DNA of 64,000 nucleotides, from the NCBI GenBank assembly GCA_905221605.1, contig CAJNDS010002499.1:81001-145000 (forward strand), given 5' to 3'. Below, piece by piece: positions 37,587 through 48,455 of this stretch. The position numbers and the translations under genes are program-made. Origin of the DNA: Symbiodinium natans. Lineage: Eukaryota > Sar > Dinophyceae > Suessiales > Symbiodiniaceae. Below the pieces are notes generated by a model. It saw only the letters and a program-made list of their open reading frames with translations, had not been told where the DNA came from and did not search any database. Position 1 is the first letter of the stretch. Every line of letters begins with the position of its first letter.

Positions 37587-37770
37587 GTAGCAGGAGCAGG
37601 AGCAGGAGCAGCAGCAACGGCAGCAGCAGCAGCAGCAGGAGGAGGAGGAGGAGGAGGCGGAGGAGGAGGCGGAGGAGGAGGAGGAGGAGGCGGAGGAGGA
37701 GGCGGAGGAGGAGGAGGAGGAGGCGGAGGAGGAGGCGGAGGAGGAGGAGGAGTAGGAGGAGGAGGAGTGG
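37587..37770 (+). repeat. (GGA)n/(GGC)n compound microsatellite
   Basis: AGCAGG and AGC triplets pass into GGAGGAGGC-type triplets for about 180 bp. A poly-Gly frame and, on the other strand, poly-Leu frame result. Confidence 0.93.
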
Positions 37771-39192
37771 TACTACTTCACTACGATACTGCCTTGGCAG
37801 GGAGGCCGCCACCAGCCACTGGTGTGAAAAACACAACTCGATTGTTTTTTGTACAAATTTTTTGCGTGGCTGAGACTGGCCCATTTGCCGTAGAAAGCGC
37901 AACCAGCAAAGAGTAATCCAGCCACGGCTAGGAAAAGCGCTTCCACCATGCCAACGGTGTATACAATGAGTCGGCAGTCCCACTCATGGAGGACCTAATT
38001 GAGCAGTGCGATCACAAGCTGATGCTGGGCGGTCTTGGAGTTAATACCTGTGGACAGTGTGAGTACGCAGCTTGGCAGCAAGTCCGACCCTCAACTATCT
38101 GTGCATATTCCAGTAATTGTAAAGGCCCCACTGGTGATGTGATATTCTGAAGAGGATGAATGCAAGCAGCTTGCGATGGTAATATATGTCCTACTTATGT
38201 CTCCCTGGAGCCTTTTACATGCGATTGCAATGACATAGTAGATACGGCGAACGCAAAGTAGCTGAGAATACCCTGCCCTTGAGGTTCACTGATAACCTTG
38301 TACTGTACCTGCCCAAACGGCTTATGAATCCATGTCGCTTTGCCCTGATGAGGGAAGACTTCTGTCCGGGTGCCGGAATGCCCTTGGCAGGTGTGGCCTG
38401 GGAGGCCACCCCCGGGCCTCCGGAAACATGCCAGCATGGAGTTCCGAGGAACCCTCGATACAAGTTTCAAAGACTGCCCTCCGCATCCTGCCGTCGAAAC
38501 AAGGCACCTGTGAAGGGCAAACTCCTCATCGGCAGCAACGGCAAGTGTGTAGACTTCGGGGGTGATGTGGGTGTGTGCCTCGGCTTGAGATTTGGGGTCG
38601 GCTTGGGGTTTCCAGTCGGAGTCCTTGGATTCAGTCACTCGCTGGACCCGGGGGCATCGTAGAGGGCTGACACAACGAGGTGCTGCCCCTCCGGGAACAC
38701 TTGAATTGTAATGGAATGTTCTTTTAATGGAATGTTCTTTGGCAGCAGAGTTCGAGGTGATACCCGTGTTGGCGGGTGAATGGACAGGTGGCTCCTAAAC
38801 TTTGCGAGCCCAAACACAAGGACGAACTGAAGTCCTAAACCCAGGCTCTCTCCAACCCAACCCCCTGCGTTCGAGCAGACTCCCCCCAAACCTTCAGCAC
38901 AAACCTTAAGCACACGATGCGCTGAACCTGAATGCGGCAGCCTTGCATCTCCCATCCAAGCCGTGAGGTACTTGGGTACTTGCCATGGGCTCGCCTGGCA
39001 GAGGCATAGTTCGGCGTGGAGTTTAGGGGTTTGGGCCTTCAGAACTTGCTAAGTCTTCAAGCGTAGCAGTAGGTTGTCACGAAAACAGCCGTTCAGGAGC
39101 TTGCCTTTGTCAGGGAATTGCAGTCTGTCCGTCCCCGAGCTTTCTTACTTGTGGCTGTCGTAGGCTTCGACGAATCAGTGGAGATCGCAACC
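37771..39192. other. No complete gene; one possible lectin-like exon
   Basis: Ordinary DNA upstream of the lectin gene. Around 38516-38572 (+) the frame reads KLLIGSNGKCVDFGGDV, which resembles the start of a ricin-B-type subdomain (compare RCLDYPEHGEVYM at 40112). It may be a separate lectin fragment or an upstream exon of the same locus. Nothing else supported. Confidence 0.3.
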
Positions 39193-40650
39193 ATGATCGT
39201 TTGTTTTCGTGCTGTTCTTGCCGTAGCGCTTGTGCTGTTCAACGTCGTCCCTCAGCTATCAGTAGCTGCTGTCTCGAAGGCAGCTCGGGGTACTAGTATC
39301 ATTCGATGAATCGTAGTCGTAATCCTCAGGGTACGGGATAGGCCCCTGGCAGTGTAGACTTGGCTCTCAGAACTTGGGGCTGGCGAGAGGAGCAGTGCGC
39401 CCCAAAGTGTCAGGTCCGTGGTTTCGGGAAGGAAAGCCTAGCCCGAGAAACCTGGGCCCCAAATCTCACGTCAGAAGCTCTCGGAACCCTACAGTCAAGC
39501 CTTGAGATTCCTACAGGTGGTACTTCGACGGGGAGGCACTCAAGATTGATAGCGGCGACCTGCCCCTCGGTTGACATCGACGGTCTTGCCTTTTCTAGGA
39601 GTCAAGGTCCGGCAAGTACATTGTCCCTCGTAGCCCACAAGCTACAACTGGGGAACCACGCCCCTGACTTGATCCAGATTATGGGGAACAGGCAGTAGAA
39701 GGCAAACGCAGATCCAGCATTTGCGTTTCTTGGCGACTGCATCAGTAAAGCCAAGAGACTTTCAAAGATGTTGATTTGTAGAGTCCATGTCCTTGTTTCG
39801 CCAAACCCGGCGGTGTGCCGGGGCGCAAAACACATCATAAGCAACCTAAAAGGCCAAACCATGCGCTGAATATTGCGATGATCAAGTCGGCTTTTTCGGG
39901 AGCTGCATATGCTATACCTTGCATCAATGCAACGATATCCCTCTCGTCATTGGCGCTGTTGACGCGCGCAGGCCACCAAAGTCTGAATTACCCGGTAATT
40001 ACCCGTCGTTATTGGCAGAACCCTGCGAGAAGATATCGTGGTGGACGATTGCGGATGCCCGCGAGCACAAAGTCACATGTTATTCCCAACATGTCCCAGC
40101 ATGTCCCAGCAAGGTGCCTCGACTATCCCGAGCACGGCGAGGTCTACATGGGTCCATGCGACAGCGGCCTCAACCAGAAGTGGTGCGCCACCTAGAAAGG
40201 GGCAGTGGTGATGAGGGGTATAGAGGCATTCATTGCAGTGAGAGTCGTGCTGTTATGGAGACGTTCTCTTTGCATTGCCGGCTTCCACAGTGCACCACGC
40301 CGCTAGCATCCAAGCTTTTTCTTGCAGAGGCGCGCTGGTCCCGACCAAGGTAACAGGAGATGACAGTCTGGTAGTGGGGTGGTAGTCAACTTTTGGACAT
40401 TTTATCCTGGATGGGAATGGAAACGGGGGCCTGCATGCTGCGCATGCCTGTGAAAATGCAGATGCTCAAGACGAACTCTCCAAATGACGATGAAATCGAA
40501 ACCCCCAATCGACCCTCCAATAGACACCAAAATCCCCAAGAGCTCTCCCAAAGTCGCGCAGGTATTTCGACGGCCAGAGCCAGATCCTGAAATCCCGTTG
40601 GGACGACAGGTGCCTGGACTGGCGGCCGGGCGACAACCGCTTGCAGCTCG
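39193..40650 (+). CDS. Secreted ricin-B-type (beta-trefoil) lectin gene, exons only partly resolved
   Basis: Four pieces occur in the right order on one strand. (1) From ATG 39193 the frame reads MIVCFRAVLAVALVLFNVV and PQLSVAAVSKAARG, a typical signal peptide, to a donor near 39290. (2) After CTACAG at 39516, WYFDGEALKI (39518 onward). (3) RCLDYPEHGEVYMGPCDSGL then NQKW up to 40182, containing the QxW signature of ricin-B repeats. (4) YFDGQSQILKSRWDDRCLDW from 40562. Pieces 3 and 4 join exactly: AAG TG|GTGCGC ... GCGCAG|G TAT gives NQK-W-YFDG. The TAG at 40193 then lies inside the intron. Such domains bind carbohydrates; a secreted or surface role is inferred. The joins between pieces 1, 2 and 3 are not resolved, and no further exon is visible before the (CA)n tract, so the gene may be truncated or interrupted. 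Confidence 0.55.
40183..40561 (+). other. Intron of the lectin gene
   Basis: GT at 40183 and AG at 40560-40561 bound a 379-bp stretch. Removing it restores the family-typical NQKWYFDG peptide across the junction, with the split codon TG|G for Trp. This is the strongest single intron call in the window. Confidence 0.6.
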
Positions 40651-40651
40651 G

Positions 40652-40674
40652 AATTAGGGTTTAGGTTTAGGGTT
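40652..40674 (+). repeat. Short TTTAGGG telomere-like run
   Basis: AATTAGGGTTTAGGTTTAGGG: about three heptamer/hexamer units in TTTAGGG orientation, placed directly after the last visible lectin exon and before the (CA)n tract. Confidence 0.7.
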
Positions 40675-40834
40675 ACTTAGTCATGGTTGTAATACATTGC
40701 TTCGATCGAAGCGCGGTTGTTGCCGATCGCGTGTGCCGTTCGATACCATCCCTGTCCCCCCCGCCCCCAGCCTCCAGCCTCCACCCTCTCCGGCCACAGA
40801 TCCCTCCGATCCACACCCCCACCCCAACCGCACA

Positions 40835-41607
<773 letters not shown>

Positions 41608-41685
41608 GCCCCTCCGTCAGAGGGGATAGCCAAGCATGCGGTCTATTTCCGGTTCGTCAGGCCGAGTCCTGGAACGTCATCCGAC

Positions 41686-44358
41686 TCAAAGTCTTATGCC
41701 CATCCCTCGTAAAAGAGGTCGAGCGATCTGTACAAGATTCTTACGAGCAAAACCGCGTCCACAGTAGATTTCAATTAAGTCCTCCACTTGCGGGCGTACC
41801 ATCACCAAAGGTCGAGCAAGTCGCATAATCAACAGCACTCTGGCACGAAAACCAGAAAGGACGTAAGAGCCGCGCCCCGCTGAAGACAAGGTTCGCAATT
41901 GTGTGGCATCGGTCGGCTGTCGAACTGTGATTGTCTTCTGAGGAACAGAGCAAATCGTCCCCAACAACTCTTCTCCTGAGACGTGCTCTAGCAGAATGGG
42001 CTCCCCGTAAAAGCCCAGATTCAGGCATAACAGACGCCAGTCATTATACCTGCTGAATGACGAAAGGAGAAAAGCACGATTGTCTGCATAACGAAAGCCT
42101 GTCAGCATGCCAGAAGTGAGCAAACATTCCCGAAAATTCTTCAGAAGAATGAATTCCGTTGTGTTCGCCACCAAAGTACACAAGACCGGAGCAACTGCGG
42201 AACCCATGGACGCTCCCTGAATTTGACGGAAAGTGTATCTGCCACAAGTGAAGTAGCTAGAATCCAGAAGAAACTGTGTCAAAGCAGGCAAATCAGCCAA
42301 CCACAAAGTCCTGGTGGGGTGTCTGCCGAATGCACGTTTTCCTCGGAAGATCGGCCATTTATTCTGGGTAGACACCTGGAGTTGTTGGTCCTGCCAAGCC
42401 TGTCCAGTCGACAACTGTGACAAATGCAGTAGGTATCGAAGCGATTCAATAATGCGAACGTGAGGAACAGAATTAAAGAACCCAATCAAGTCCTGTTGGA
42501 TCAGTTCACCTGAATCAGAGTCCTGCTGCATATGCGTCCACATCATCCGCATAGCTGTCAATGTGGAAGTGACGTTGTACGTGCTGGTTTCCGGAAAACA
42601 ATGCGACATCAACTGAAAAAGGGCCTTAGCCAAGAAAATGGTCAGACGTGAATGCCAGCAAAGATCACAAGCAATAACTGGTCTGGCCTTCTGAAAGGCT
42701 TTCGACGGCTTGGGTAACAACCTAGCCCGTGGGAGAGCCCTATCCCACTGCACCGCCCAAGAATAGCGTCTATTCCAAAGGGGCTCCGCTCGAAACTGAC
42801 TGCGTAAGTTGCTCAGAATATGACCCATACCCACAGTGCATTGTTGAAAAACCTCGAGGTCCAGGAACGTACGATCCATCAGAGCATGAAACGCAAAAGG
42901 ACACGCTACATGTGCTGTGTACGGGAAATGATCTGCTGGCGTAATGACAAAGCCCGTGAGGCGTTTGACGACTTTCAGAACATCTCGGGCCCGGTCAAAA
43001 GCCGGACGCTCAAGTGCTTCAGCATGAAGAGTCAACTGTACATCGACCCACTTCTCCCAATCAAGAAGAACATCTGATGGCAACTTCCAACGTGAACACC
43101 ATCGTCGGACCTCAGACAATGCATGTTGTCGCCACCTGGATGCAGACATAAAGGTGGTGTCATGCAGATTGAGAGAAGCCAAAGAAGAAAGAGGAAACAA
43201 CAACCGCACGTGTCCGAATACATGACCTGTTGGGTTAACCGCTCCGCGGGCATTCTGCCAAGCCTCACAAATACACTTCGCTGGGCGACGAGGCTTCCAT
43301 GTTTGCAGAAAAGAACGAAAATTGAACACTGTCGTTGCCCATGGCATAGCTTTAACTTCAATAAAGCTGGTCGATGGCAAATGCAGCGGAGGAAAATTGA
43401 CGCGAGCCGAACATATGATTCTTCGAATTTGGTTACGCACCGCCGACGTCAAATCATGCGCCAAAGGTGGAAGGCGCAATGGAATATTGGTCGGAGGAAC
43501 ATCACCTCCACGAAAACGCAGTATCAATCGCAACTGCTGGGAGGCACGTGTCCTCCAAGGCTCATCCAATTGTTGCACCAATCTTTGACGCAAGTAGAGC
43601 TGAGGCAGCGACGTCAGATGACTGCGCAGGATGCGCGACTCTCGAAACTTGTGCAATGAATTGCTTCCCAAACGATACAAGGAAAGAAAAATAGCGCAAT
43701 CCGCCCTGAAAGATTGTATATCCAGACGTTGATGGTTTTGCATAAAGCGTAGTGTCCTCTTAATGAAACGTTGACCTGTGTTGCTGGCAGGCAATGTGAA
43801 GGTACGCTCGTGCAAATGAAATCTGCGCAAAACCTGTGTAACCCAGGGATGATTAAGCTCAGGACGAAACGTCCGAATCAGTGCAGCTTCTCGCGCCAAG
43901 CGATCATGATCATCATCGTTTGCAAACAAGACCAAAGAAATTGTACTGTAGAAACTGCGTTCCTTGTACCACACCTTGAGAGCAGGCTCAAAATACGCAA
44001 GCCTACCACGGGAATACTGAATGAACTTCCGTCGGCGAGAAGACTCCCGTTCCATGAGGGACAGGCCTGTCGACCCAATATAGCACCTGCAATACTTACA
44101 AGATGCTGTAGGTGTCACCCGAATGTAGACAACCTGCTGCTGTTGATGCCATTGCCAAGTATAGTCCTCAGGGACCTGAAACTTGGCCAAAAGATCACGA
44201 ACTTGCTTCAACCGATTGGTGTATGAAGGAATGGAAAAGAGTAATGCTCGTCTGAAAAGGTGCGCTCGTACCCATAGAAATCTGGAGATCAAAGAATGAG
44301 AACAAAGTGAGAAAAGAAGAGGAAGAATCATGGAAAACCATCGGAGAAATGTCTGCAC
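41686..44358 (-). CDS. GIY-YIG endonuclease / reverse transcriptase of a Penelope-like element
   Basis: 890-aa protein expected to nick target DNA and prime reverse transcription of the element RNA. Residues 77-79 (VYI) and 93-95 (YIG) form the GIY-YIG pair, with Arg104, Glu157 and Asn169 in positions expected for the active site. C87 and C90 lie between the two halves as in Penelope endonucleases, but the matching His pair is not evident. A KCIC motif at 361-364 fits the CxC linker of the N-terminal-endonuclease clade. RT motifs: LPKPSKAFQKARPV 548-561, motif A QQDLIGFFNSVPH 621-633, motif B QGASMGSAVAP 714-724, motif C YADN 757-760 instead of YADD. The Asn codon AAT (42079-42081) is one transition from GAT. 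A C-terminal thumb-like region follows. The start is the first Met after a 45-bp gap from the upstream ORF. Classification is firm; catalytic competence is uncertain. Confidence 0.88.
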   Translation of the reverse strand: MQTFLRWFSMILPLLFSLCSHSLISRFLWVRAHLFRRALLFSIPSYTNRLKQVRDLLAKFQVPEDYTWQWHQQQQVVYIRVTPTASCKYCRCYIGSTGLSLMERESSRRRKFIQYSRGRLAYFEPALKVWYKERSFYSTISLVLFANDDDHDRLAREAALIRTFRPELNHPWVTQVLRRFHLHERTFTLPASNTGQRFIKRTLRFMQNHQRLDIQSFRADCAIFLSLYRLGSNSLHKFRESRILRSHLTSLPQLYLRQRLVQQLDEPWRTRASQQLRLILRFRGGDVPPTNIPLRLPPLAHDLTSAVRNQIRRIICSARVNFPPLHLPSTSFIEVKAMPWATTVFNFRSFLQTWKPRRPAKCICEAWQNARGAVNPTGHVFGHVRLLFPLSSLASLNLHDTTFMSASRWRQHALSEVRRWCSRWKLPSDVLLDWEKWVDVQLTLHAEALERPAFDRARDVLKVVKRLTGFVITPADHFPYTAHVACPFAFHALMDRTFLDLEVFQQCTVGMGHILSNLRSQFRAEPLWNRRYSWAVQWDRALPRARLLPKPSKAFQKARPVIACDLCWHSRLTIFLAKALFQLMSHCFPETSTYNVTSTLTAMRMMWTHMQQDSDSGELIQQDLIGFFNSVPHVRIIESLRYLLHLSQLSTGQAWQDQQLQVSTQNKWPIFRGKRAFGRHPTRTLWLADLPALTQFLLDSSYFTCGRYTFRQIQGASMGSAVAPVLCTLVANTTEFILLKNFRECLLTSGMLTGFRYADNRAFLLSSFSRYNDWRLLCLNLGFYGEPILLEHVSGEELLGTICSVPQKTITVRQPTDATQLRTLSSAGRGSYVLSGFRARVLLIMRLARPLVMVRPQVEDLIEIYCGRGFARKNLVQIARPLLRGMGIRL

Positions 44359-44403
44359 AAACTTGCCGCGTGCACTACGCGTTGCTTGCCGATCTGAGCA
44401 GAG

Positions 44404-45630
44404 TCACTCCTGAGACAGCAGATGCGCGCCTGCGAGCAGGCGCACAAGACATGCCTCGTTCAGTTTGGCTGCCAATTGTACAGGCAACCCCCATTCCACT
44501 GCAAGAGTATCAATGGCAACACGTGAACCTGCATCTAGCTTACCGGCCGCAGACATGAACTCCGACACTGCCAAGTCAAGGGCTTGCTTCTTGCCCTTTC
44601 CCAAGGTGGTGGATGCCAACCAAGTGTTGACTGCGCTGATATTATGCCGCGTGAGAGAACAGCTCTCCAAGAACTTCACACCTCCCGGGGGGCAACGGAA
44701 CTGCGCATAAGTATCCTGGGGAGCAAGAAGGGGTTCCTCCTCGTCAAACACATCGTGTGGCTCCTCGTCATCCCGAACGTCCTCATGACCCTCTCCGGCA
44801 TCACCCACTGGTGAGAAGACGGGAAACTCCTCCGTCGGAACCTCCTCTTCTTGACATGGAGGCTTGCGCCGGGTAGATGGAGGGGTGGCCTTGGGACTTG
44901 GCCGTTGCTGCTTCGGGGTCCTCTGTGTAGTCGCCAAAGAAGCTGAGGTTCGACTCTTGAGCGAAGCGTTCTCCCGTTCCAGAGCCTGAACTCGGGTAAG
45001 GAGATCCTGGTTGGCCTTAGTCGGAGCATGTTTCCGAAACTGTGTGGCCAATGATTCGGCCAAGAACTTGATGGTGTCATAGCGAGCCTCCCAATCATGC
45101 AGCTCTTTGGTGGGATGACGACGACGTTGCTCTGCATTCAGAATGGTCACGAAATCCATCCCATCAGACTGAGCCGAGTCCCCCCTTAATGCACGCATAA
45201 GCACTCCTGCAAACACGGATTCCTGCTTGGATCTGAAATTTTCCCAAGTCACTGTCCGACCATGAGCAATCTGCCTCAATGCCCAGTTCTGGTGCTGTTG
45301 GCTAACAACCTTAGCCAAAGGGACCTCAAAGATGGGCATGTCAGCAATCCCCAAATCACGAGTAAGTCTGTTGCGCACAACATACTTGGGAAGGCTCAGA
45401 CCGTACACCTTGTTGGTGTCCCACTCTTGGGACGAGCTCTGCCAACTGCGGGGAGGCACAAATCTTTCGGGCCTCCGAGGTGACAAAGAACGAGCTTTCT
45501 CCCTGGCGTTGGTTGATCGGCGTCGATCTCTGTAGTCCCTCTCCCTGGTACGACTTCTGGCCCTAGAGCGATCTCTCTGTGAAGAACGATATCCCGGAGA
45601 ACGCGAATCATGGGAGAGCCTGCGAGACAT
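44404..45630 (-). CDS. Retroelement ORF with SR-rich N-terminus and coiled coil
   Basis: 408 aa. Residues 1-57 are Arg/Ser-rich with RSRARSRTRERDYRDRRR and SLSPRRPE, like the RS domains of splicing factors. 65-205 is a mixed globular-looking region. 206-228 (DLLTRVQALERENASLKS) is a short predicted coiled coil. 229-300 is Pro/Lys then Asp/Glu-rich, and 320-408 is an Ala/Leu-rich helical tail. No CCHC knuckle, RRM or other nucleic-acid-binding fold is recognised. It ends 45 bp before the RT ORF. By position and basic composition it may be an RNA-binding, Gag-like partner of the element RNA; RS domains could also give nuclear import or contact with the spliceosome. Both ideas are inference. Confidence 0.7.
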   Translation of the reverse strand: MSRRLSHDSRSPGYRSSQRDRSRARSRTRERDYRDRRRSTNAREKARSLSPRRPERFVPPRSWQSSSQEWDTNKVYGLSLPKYVVRNRLTRDLGIADMPIFEVPLAKVVSQQHQNWALRQIAHGRTVTWENFRSKQESVFAGVLMRALRGDSAQSDGMDFVTILNAEQRRRHPTKELHDWEARYDTIKFLAESLATQFRKHAPTKANQDLLTRVQALERENASLKSRTSASLATTQRTPKQQRPSPKATPPSTRRKPPCQEEEVPTEEFPVFSPVGDAGEGHEDVRDDEEPHDVFDEEEPLLAPQDTYAQFRCPPGGVKFLESCSLTRHNISAVNTWLASTTLGKGKKQALDLAVSEFMSAAGKLDAGSRVAIDTLAVEWGLPVQLAAKLNEACLVRLLAGAHLLSQE

Positions 45631-45849
45631 GGCGCCGACTAAAACTTACGCGCTGGAGGAGCAGAAACCCTGCATGACCGAACCAAGTTTCCGCGTCAGA
45701 AGTCAGCGAATCATGTACTGTCCATCACATCCGAGGTACATATGGGCGGGTCTCAATATTCCTTCTTCCAGGAAAAGCGGATGCGCCCTATGTGAAGCTC
45801 TCAGATTGTACATGCATGGTATTTTGACGTCCGCCCAAAGCAGTCCTAA

Positions 45850-46218
45850 CTAGCCTCCAAACCTGCTAGCTCCCCCCACACCACCCCTCCCCCGCCGAGG
45901 CGGCCGAGACGAAGTCTCGTACGGGACAAACACCGAACCAACCGGCAACCGAGGCCCCCGCGAAAAAACCCGCCGGACACAGCCAGGGCGTGAGAAGAAG
46001 CCCCCTAGGGACCCCCGAAAACTCCTGGACCCCGCCTGAACCTGGGGACCCCCCGGCCCAGAAGCAAACCCCCCTCCATCGGCTGCACCTTCTGGGATGT
46101 AGCTCGCAGCCCAACCCATGAGCATGATGCTACAATCTTCAGACATGGAAAGCAGCGAATGTGCGCTGATCCCAATTTTCAGAAGTGCCGCTTCATGTTG
46201 CGCGACCTCACCATTCAT
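45850..46218 (-). CDS. Small retroelement ORF with Gly/Arg-rich tail, possible
   Basis: 122 codons between the 481- and 408-codon ORFs on the same strand. The first half (MNGEVAQHEAALLKIGISAH) looks like ordinary protein; the second half is Gly/Ser/Arg-rich, ending RPPRRGRGGVGGASRFGG, reminiscent of RGG RNA-binding tails. An overlapping frame (46114-45866) is also open because the DNA is C-rich. It might be a real accessory ORF, the remnant of a link between the flanking ORFs, or chance. Confidence 0.35.
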   Translation of the reverse strand: MNGEVAQHEAALLKIGISAHSLLSMSEDCSIMLMGWAASYIPEGAADGGGFASGPGGPQVQAGSRSFRGSLGGFFSRPGCVRRVFSRGPRLPVGSVFVPYETSSRPPRRGRGGVGGASRFGG

Positions 46219-46278
46219 GAGGTATCATTGTAGCATCTGAAAGAATGGCTACCCAGTCTAAGGAATTACTGTACGGCC

Positions 46279-47724
46279 TCATGCCATGCGAGGCAAAGGT
46301 ATGGCACCTGACCGCATAGATGTGGACAGGCGCTCAAATCGGCTAGGAGGCAAGGTAAACATGGGCAATCCTCCAGCATCCCGGCGGGTCTGAAAAGACT
46401 TGCGAACACTCACCGTGAAATTAGTGATACGTGTCAAATTGGAATGCAGAACCCACTTCTTGTCCTTCTTCATGTGGACTGCGCCGCTGATAACACAAGC
46501 CCTCTGAGCTTCCGCGCCCGAACCTGATTTCATAGTGTGATGGATGTCACTACACACAACTTCACCACCCACGATCACAGGTTGTGCCCACTTGCCACTG
46601 GAAACGACACGATCATACATCTCTGTCAAAGAATGAACATCGGACCACAAACTGGCCTGGCTATAGTGGCCTACTGCATCATCCCCGTCGGCGTACACAG
46701 CAGGAGCTAAATACTTCAGTCGAAGAATGCCATCCAGACCTCCAGTATCAGTCCCGTGCCCAAACTGAATCAGGATTTTCTGAGCATCCGAAACACGAGG
46801 GTCCATCCGAGTCCAGAGCTGTCTCAAGTGAAATACCCAATGTACTGTCAAAGCAGACTCAAGAATACCTACTCGCTGAAAGACCTCTAAGGCTGTAGCG
46901 CCTGTGCGGCAAATCATGGACGCAAAATACCGAAGCTCAAAATCTGGTAGGACGGGCACACCAGAATCCTGACAAAGAAAAGTGAGTTGCTGCATATTGA
47001 GCCGTACTGCTTCTTCAGGAACCTGGGGATAGCGCAAAGTTTCATTCCAACTCTGCAACTGGACTGTATCTGCCCCGCCTGCCATATGCTGAACAGAGAC
47101 TGCAGTAATGGTACTGCTAGCCGACGGAACCAAAACACGTGGCTCTCTGCGCAAAGAAACATCCGTCATTCCATCCAGAACTGGTGCAGGAAGCACCGTG
47201 CTTGCAAACTGGCGGGATCCTCCAAGTACAGCAGTAGAGGCACCTGAACTCGATACTTCCGAAGGTCCTGGTGCTAGGACTGACTGCGAATTTGTGTGTG
47301 TTACCACACATGTGGAAGATGAATCTGGTCTGACATCGGACGCATCTTGCGGCGGTAAGGCCCATGCCGGCAGAGGTCGATCATCCACGCTATGAGTTGA
47401 CACACAGTCAGAAGGCAACGCCCACTGCGGCAGAGATGTGTCATATGCTTCAGAAACCCGAAAAACCTTGCGTCTGCAAATCGGTGACCGTACCCCCCTC
47501 GCTTCACGATGCGGGCTGCGCGATCTCTCCAAAGAACTGCGTGACTCCTGTAACGTCTCTACCAAGTCTCGGGGCCCGGGCTTGCTCTTGGCACGAGCAC
47601 CCGCCTGTTCCAATCTGGTCCGATACAGACGTTCCCTTGCCCGTTGCACAAAACGAGGCTCGGGAATTGCCGAGCCATCCGGTGCATCCAGTACTTCCGA
47701 CAATGCAAAAGCGAAAGAAGACAT
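46279..47724 (-). CDS. First ORF of the retroelement, unknown function
   Basis: 481 aa, first ORF in the element's sense direction, beginning 359 bp inside the 5-prime pseudo-LTR. Residues 25-90 are basic with RSSLERSRSPHREARG, a weak RS-like patch. 98-126 contain two related peptides, LPQWALPSD and LPAWALPPQD. 130-225 are Ser/Thr/Val-rich and probably disordered. 235-481 look globular, with TGATALEVFQRVGILESAL at 275-292 and KWAQPVIVGGEVVCSDIHH at 378-396. No protease, zinc knuckle or known capsid signature was recognised. The domain layout (disordered basic start, folded C-terminal half) would suit a Gag-like structural protein, but that is only inference. 648 bp separate it from the next large ORF. 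Confidence 0.65.
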   Translation of the reverse strand: MSSFAFALSEVLDAPDGSAIPEPRFVQRARERLYRTRLEQAGARAKSKPGPRDLVETLQESRSSLERSRSPHREARGVRSPICRRKVFRVSEAYDTSLPQWALPSDCVSTHSVDDRPLPAWALPPQDASDVRPDSSSTCVVTHTNSQSVLAPGPSEVSSSGASTAVLGGSRQFASTVLPAPVLDGMTDVSLRREPRVLVPSASSTITAVSVQHMAGGADTVQLQSWNETLRYPQVPEEAVRLNMQQLTFLCQDSGVPVLPDFELRYFASMICRTGATALEVFQRVGILESALTVHWVFHLRQLWTRMDPRVSDAQKILIQFGHGTDTGGLDGILRLKYLAPAVYADGDDAVGHYSQASLWSDVHSLTEMYDRVVSSGKWAQPVIVGGEVVCSDIHHTMKSGSGAEAQRACVISGAVHMKKDKKWVLHSNLTRITNFTVSVRKSFQTRRDAGGLPMFTLPPSRFERLSTSMRSGAIPLPRMA

Positions 47725-48082
47725 GGCGTCACAGATCCTATCAACTAAAGGAACAGAAAAGGCTAAAGGAGCCGAGCATCACCAATCCATCCAAAAATTC
47801 CATTGGCGCTGAGGCCTCTATTACGGTCCGGAGGACCTCCATTAGGCCCCACCTCGGGCCACACGGGTGCTAAGTCCCACCATTTTTGCTCTTGGGGCTA
47901 GCCCTCTGTTGCCCATCCACCTAAAAGTTACTCATCGCTCGAAAGCGGTCTAGTGGGCTCCATGCGTGGCACTAGGCCTCTCGACCCAACCTGCTAGGTT
48001 ATTGGGCCTCCATGGTACCATGATGAGTCGCACAACGACCCGTACAGCTCCCTCGCGGGATAACTGCGATTGGCAACAAGGC
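47725..48082 (-). other. Retroelement 5-prime untranslated region
   Basis: Lies between the right pseudo-LTR and the first ORF. A 131-codon minus-strand frame starts in the pseudo-LTR at 48345 and stops at 47950, so a short upstream ORF could be translated ahead of the main ones. No promoter motif is recognised. Confidence 0.5.
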
Positions 48083-48455
48083 CACACACGGAGATAAGAG
48101 AGTAAACTCTCATTGGCTTCCCTGTCCGGAGATCTCCTGCATGTTGATGAGAATGAAGTAGTAGGAGTACTAATGCCGATGTCCCAAGGTGCAAGCCATC
48201 TGGAGCGTTCGGACTTGAAATTATTTGAGGACCGAGGATTCCGGGTTTTGAGGGTACATGATGTCACAAGCAGTATAGTGGATACCAGCTGCAACAACTT
48301 GCCCAGGTACTCCACGCGCAGGTACGTTTTCCTGCCCGATGACATAGAGCTTCGTTGGCGCGAGCTATGTCAAAGGACCTCGCGCCCCCTGCATAAAATA
48401 CATTCTCCGCCAAGCCTCAAAGACTTTCCAAAAACCCTTAGCTTAGAATCAGGGT

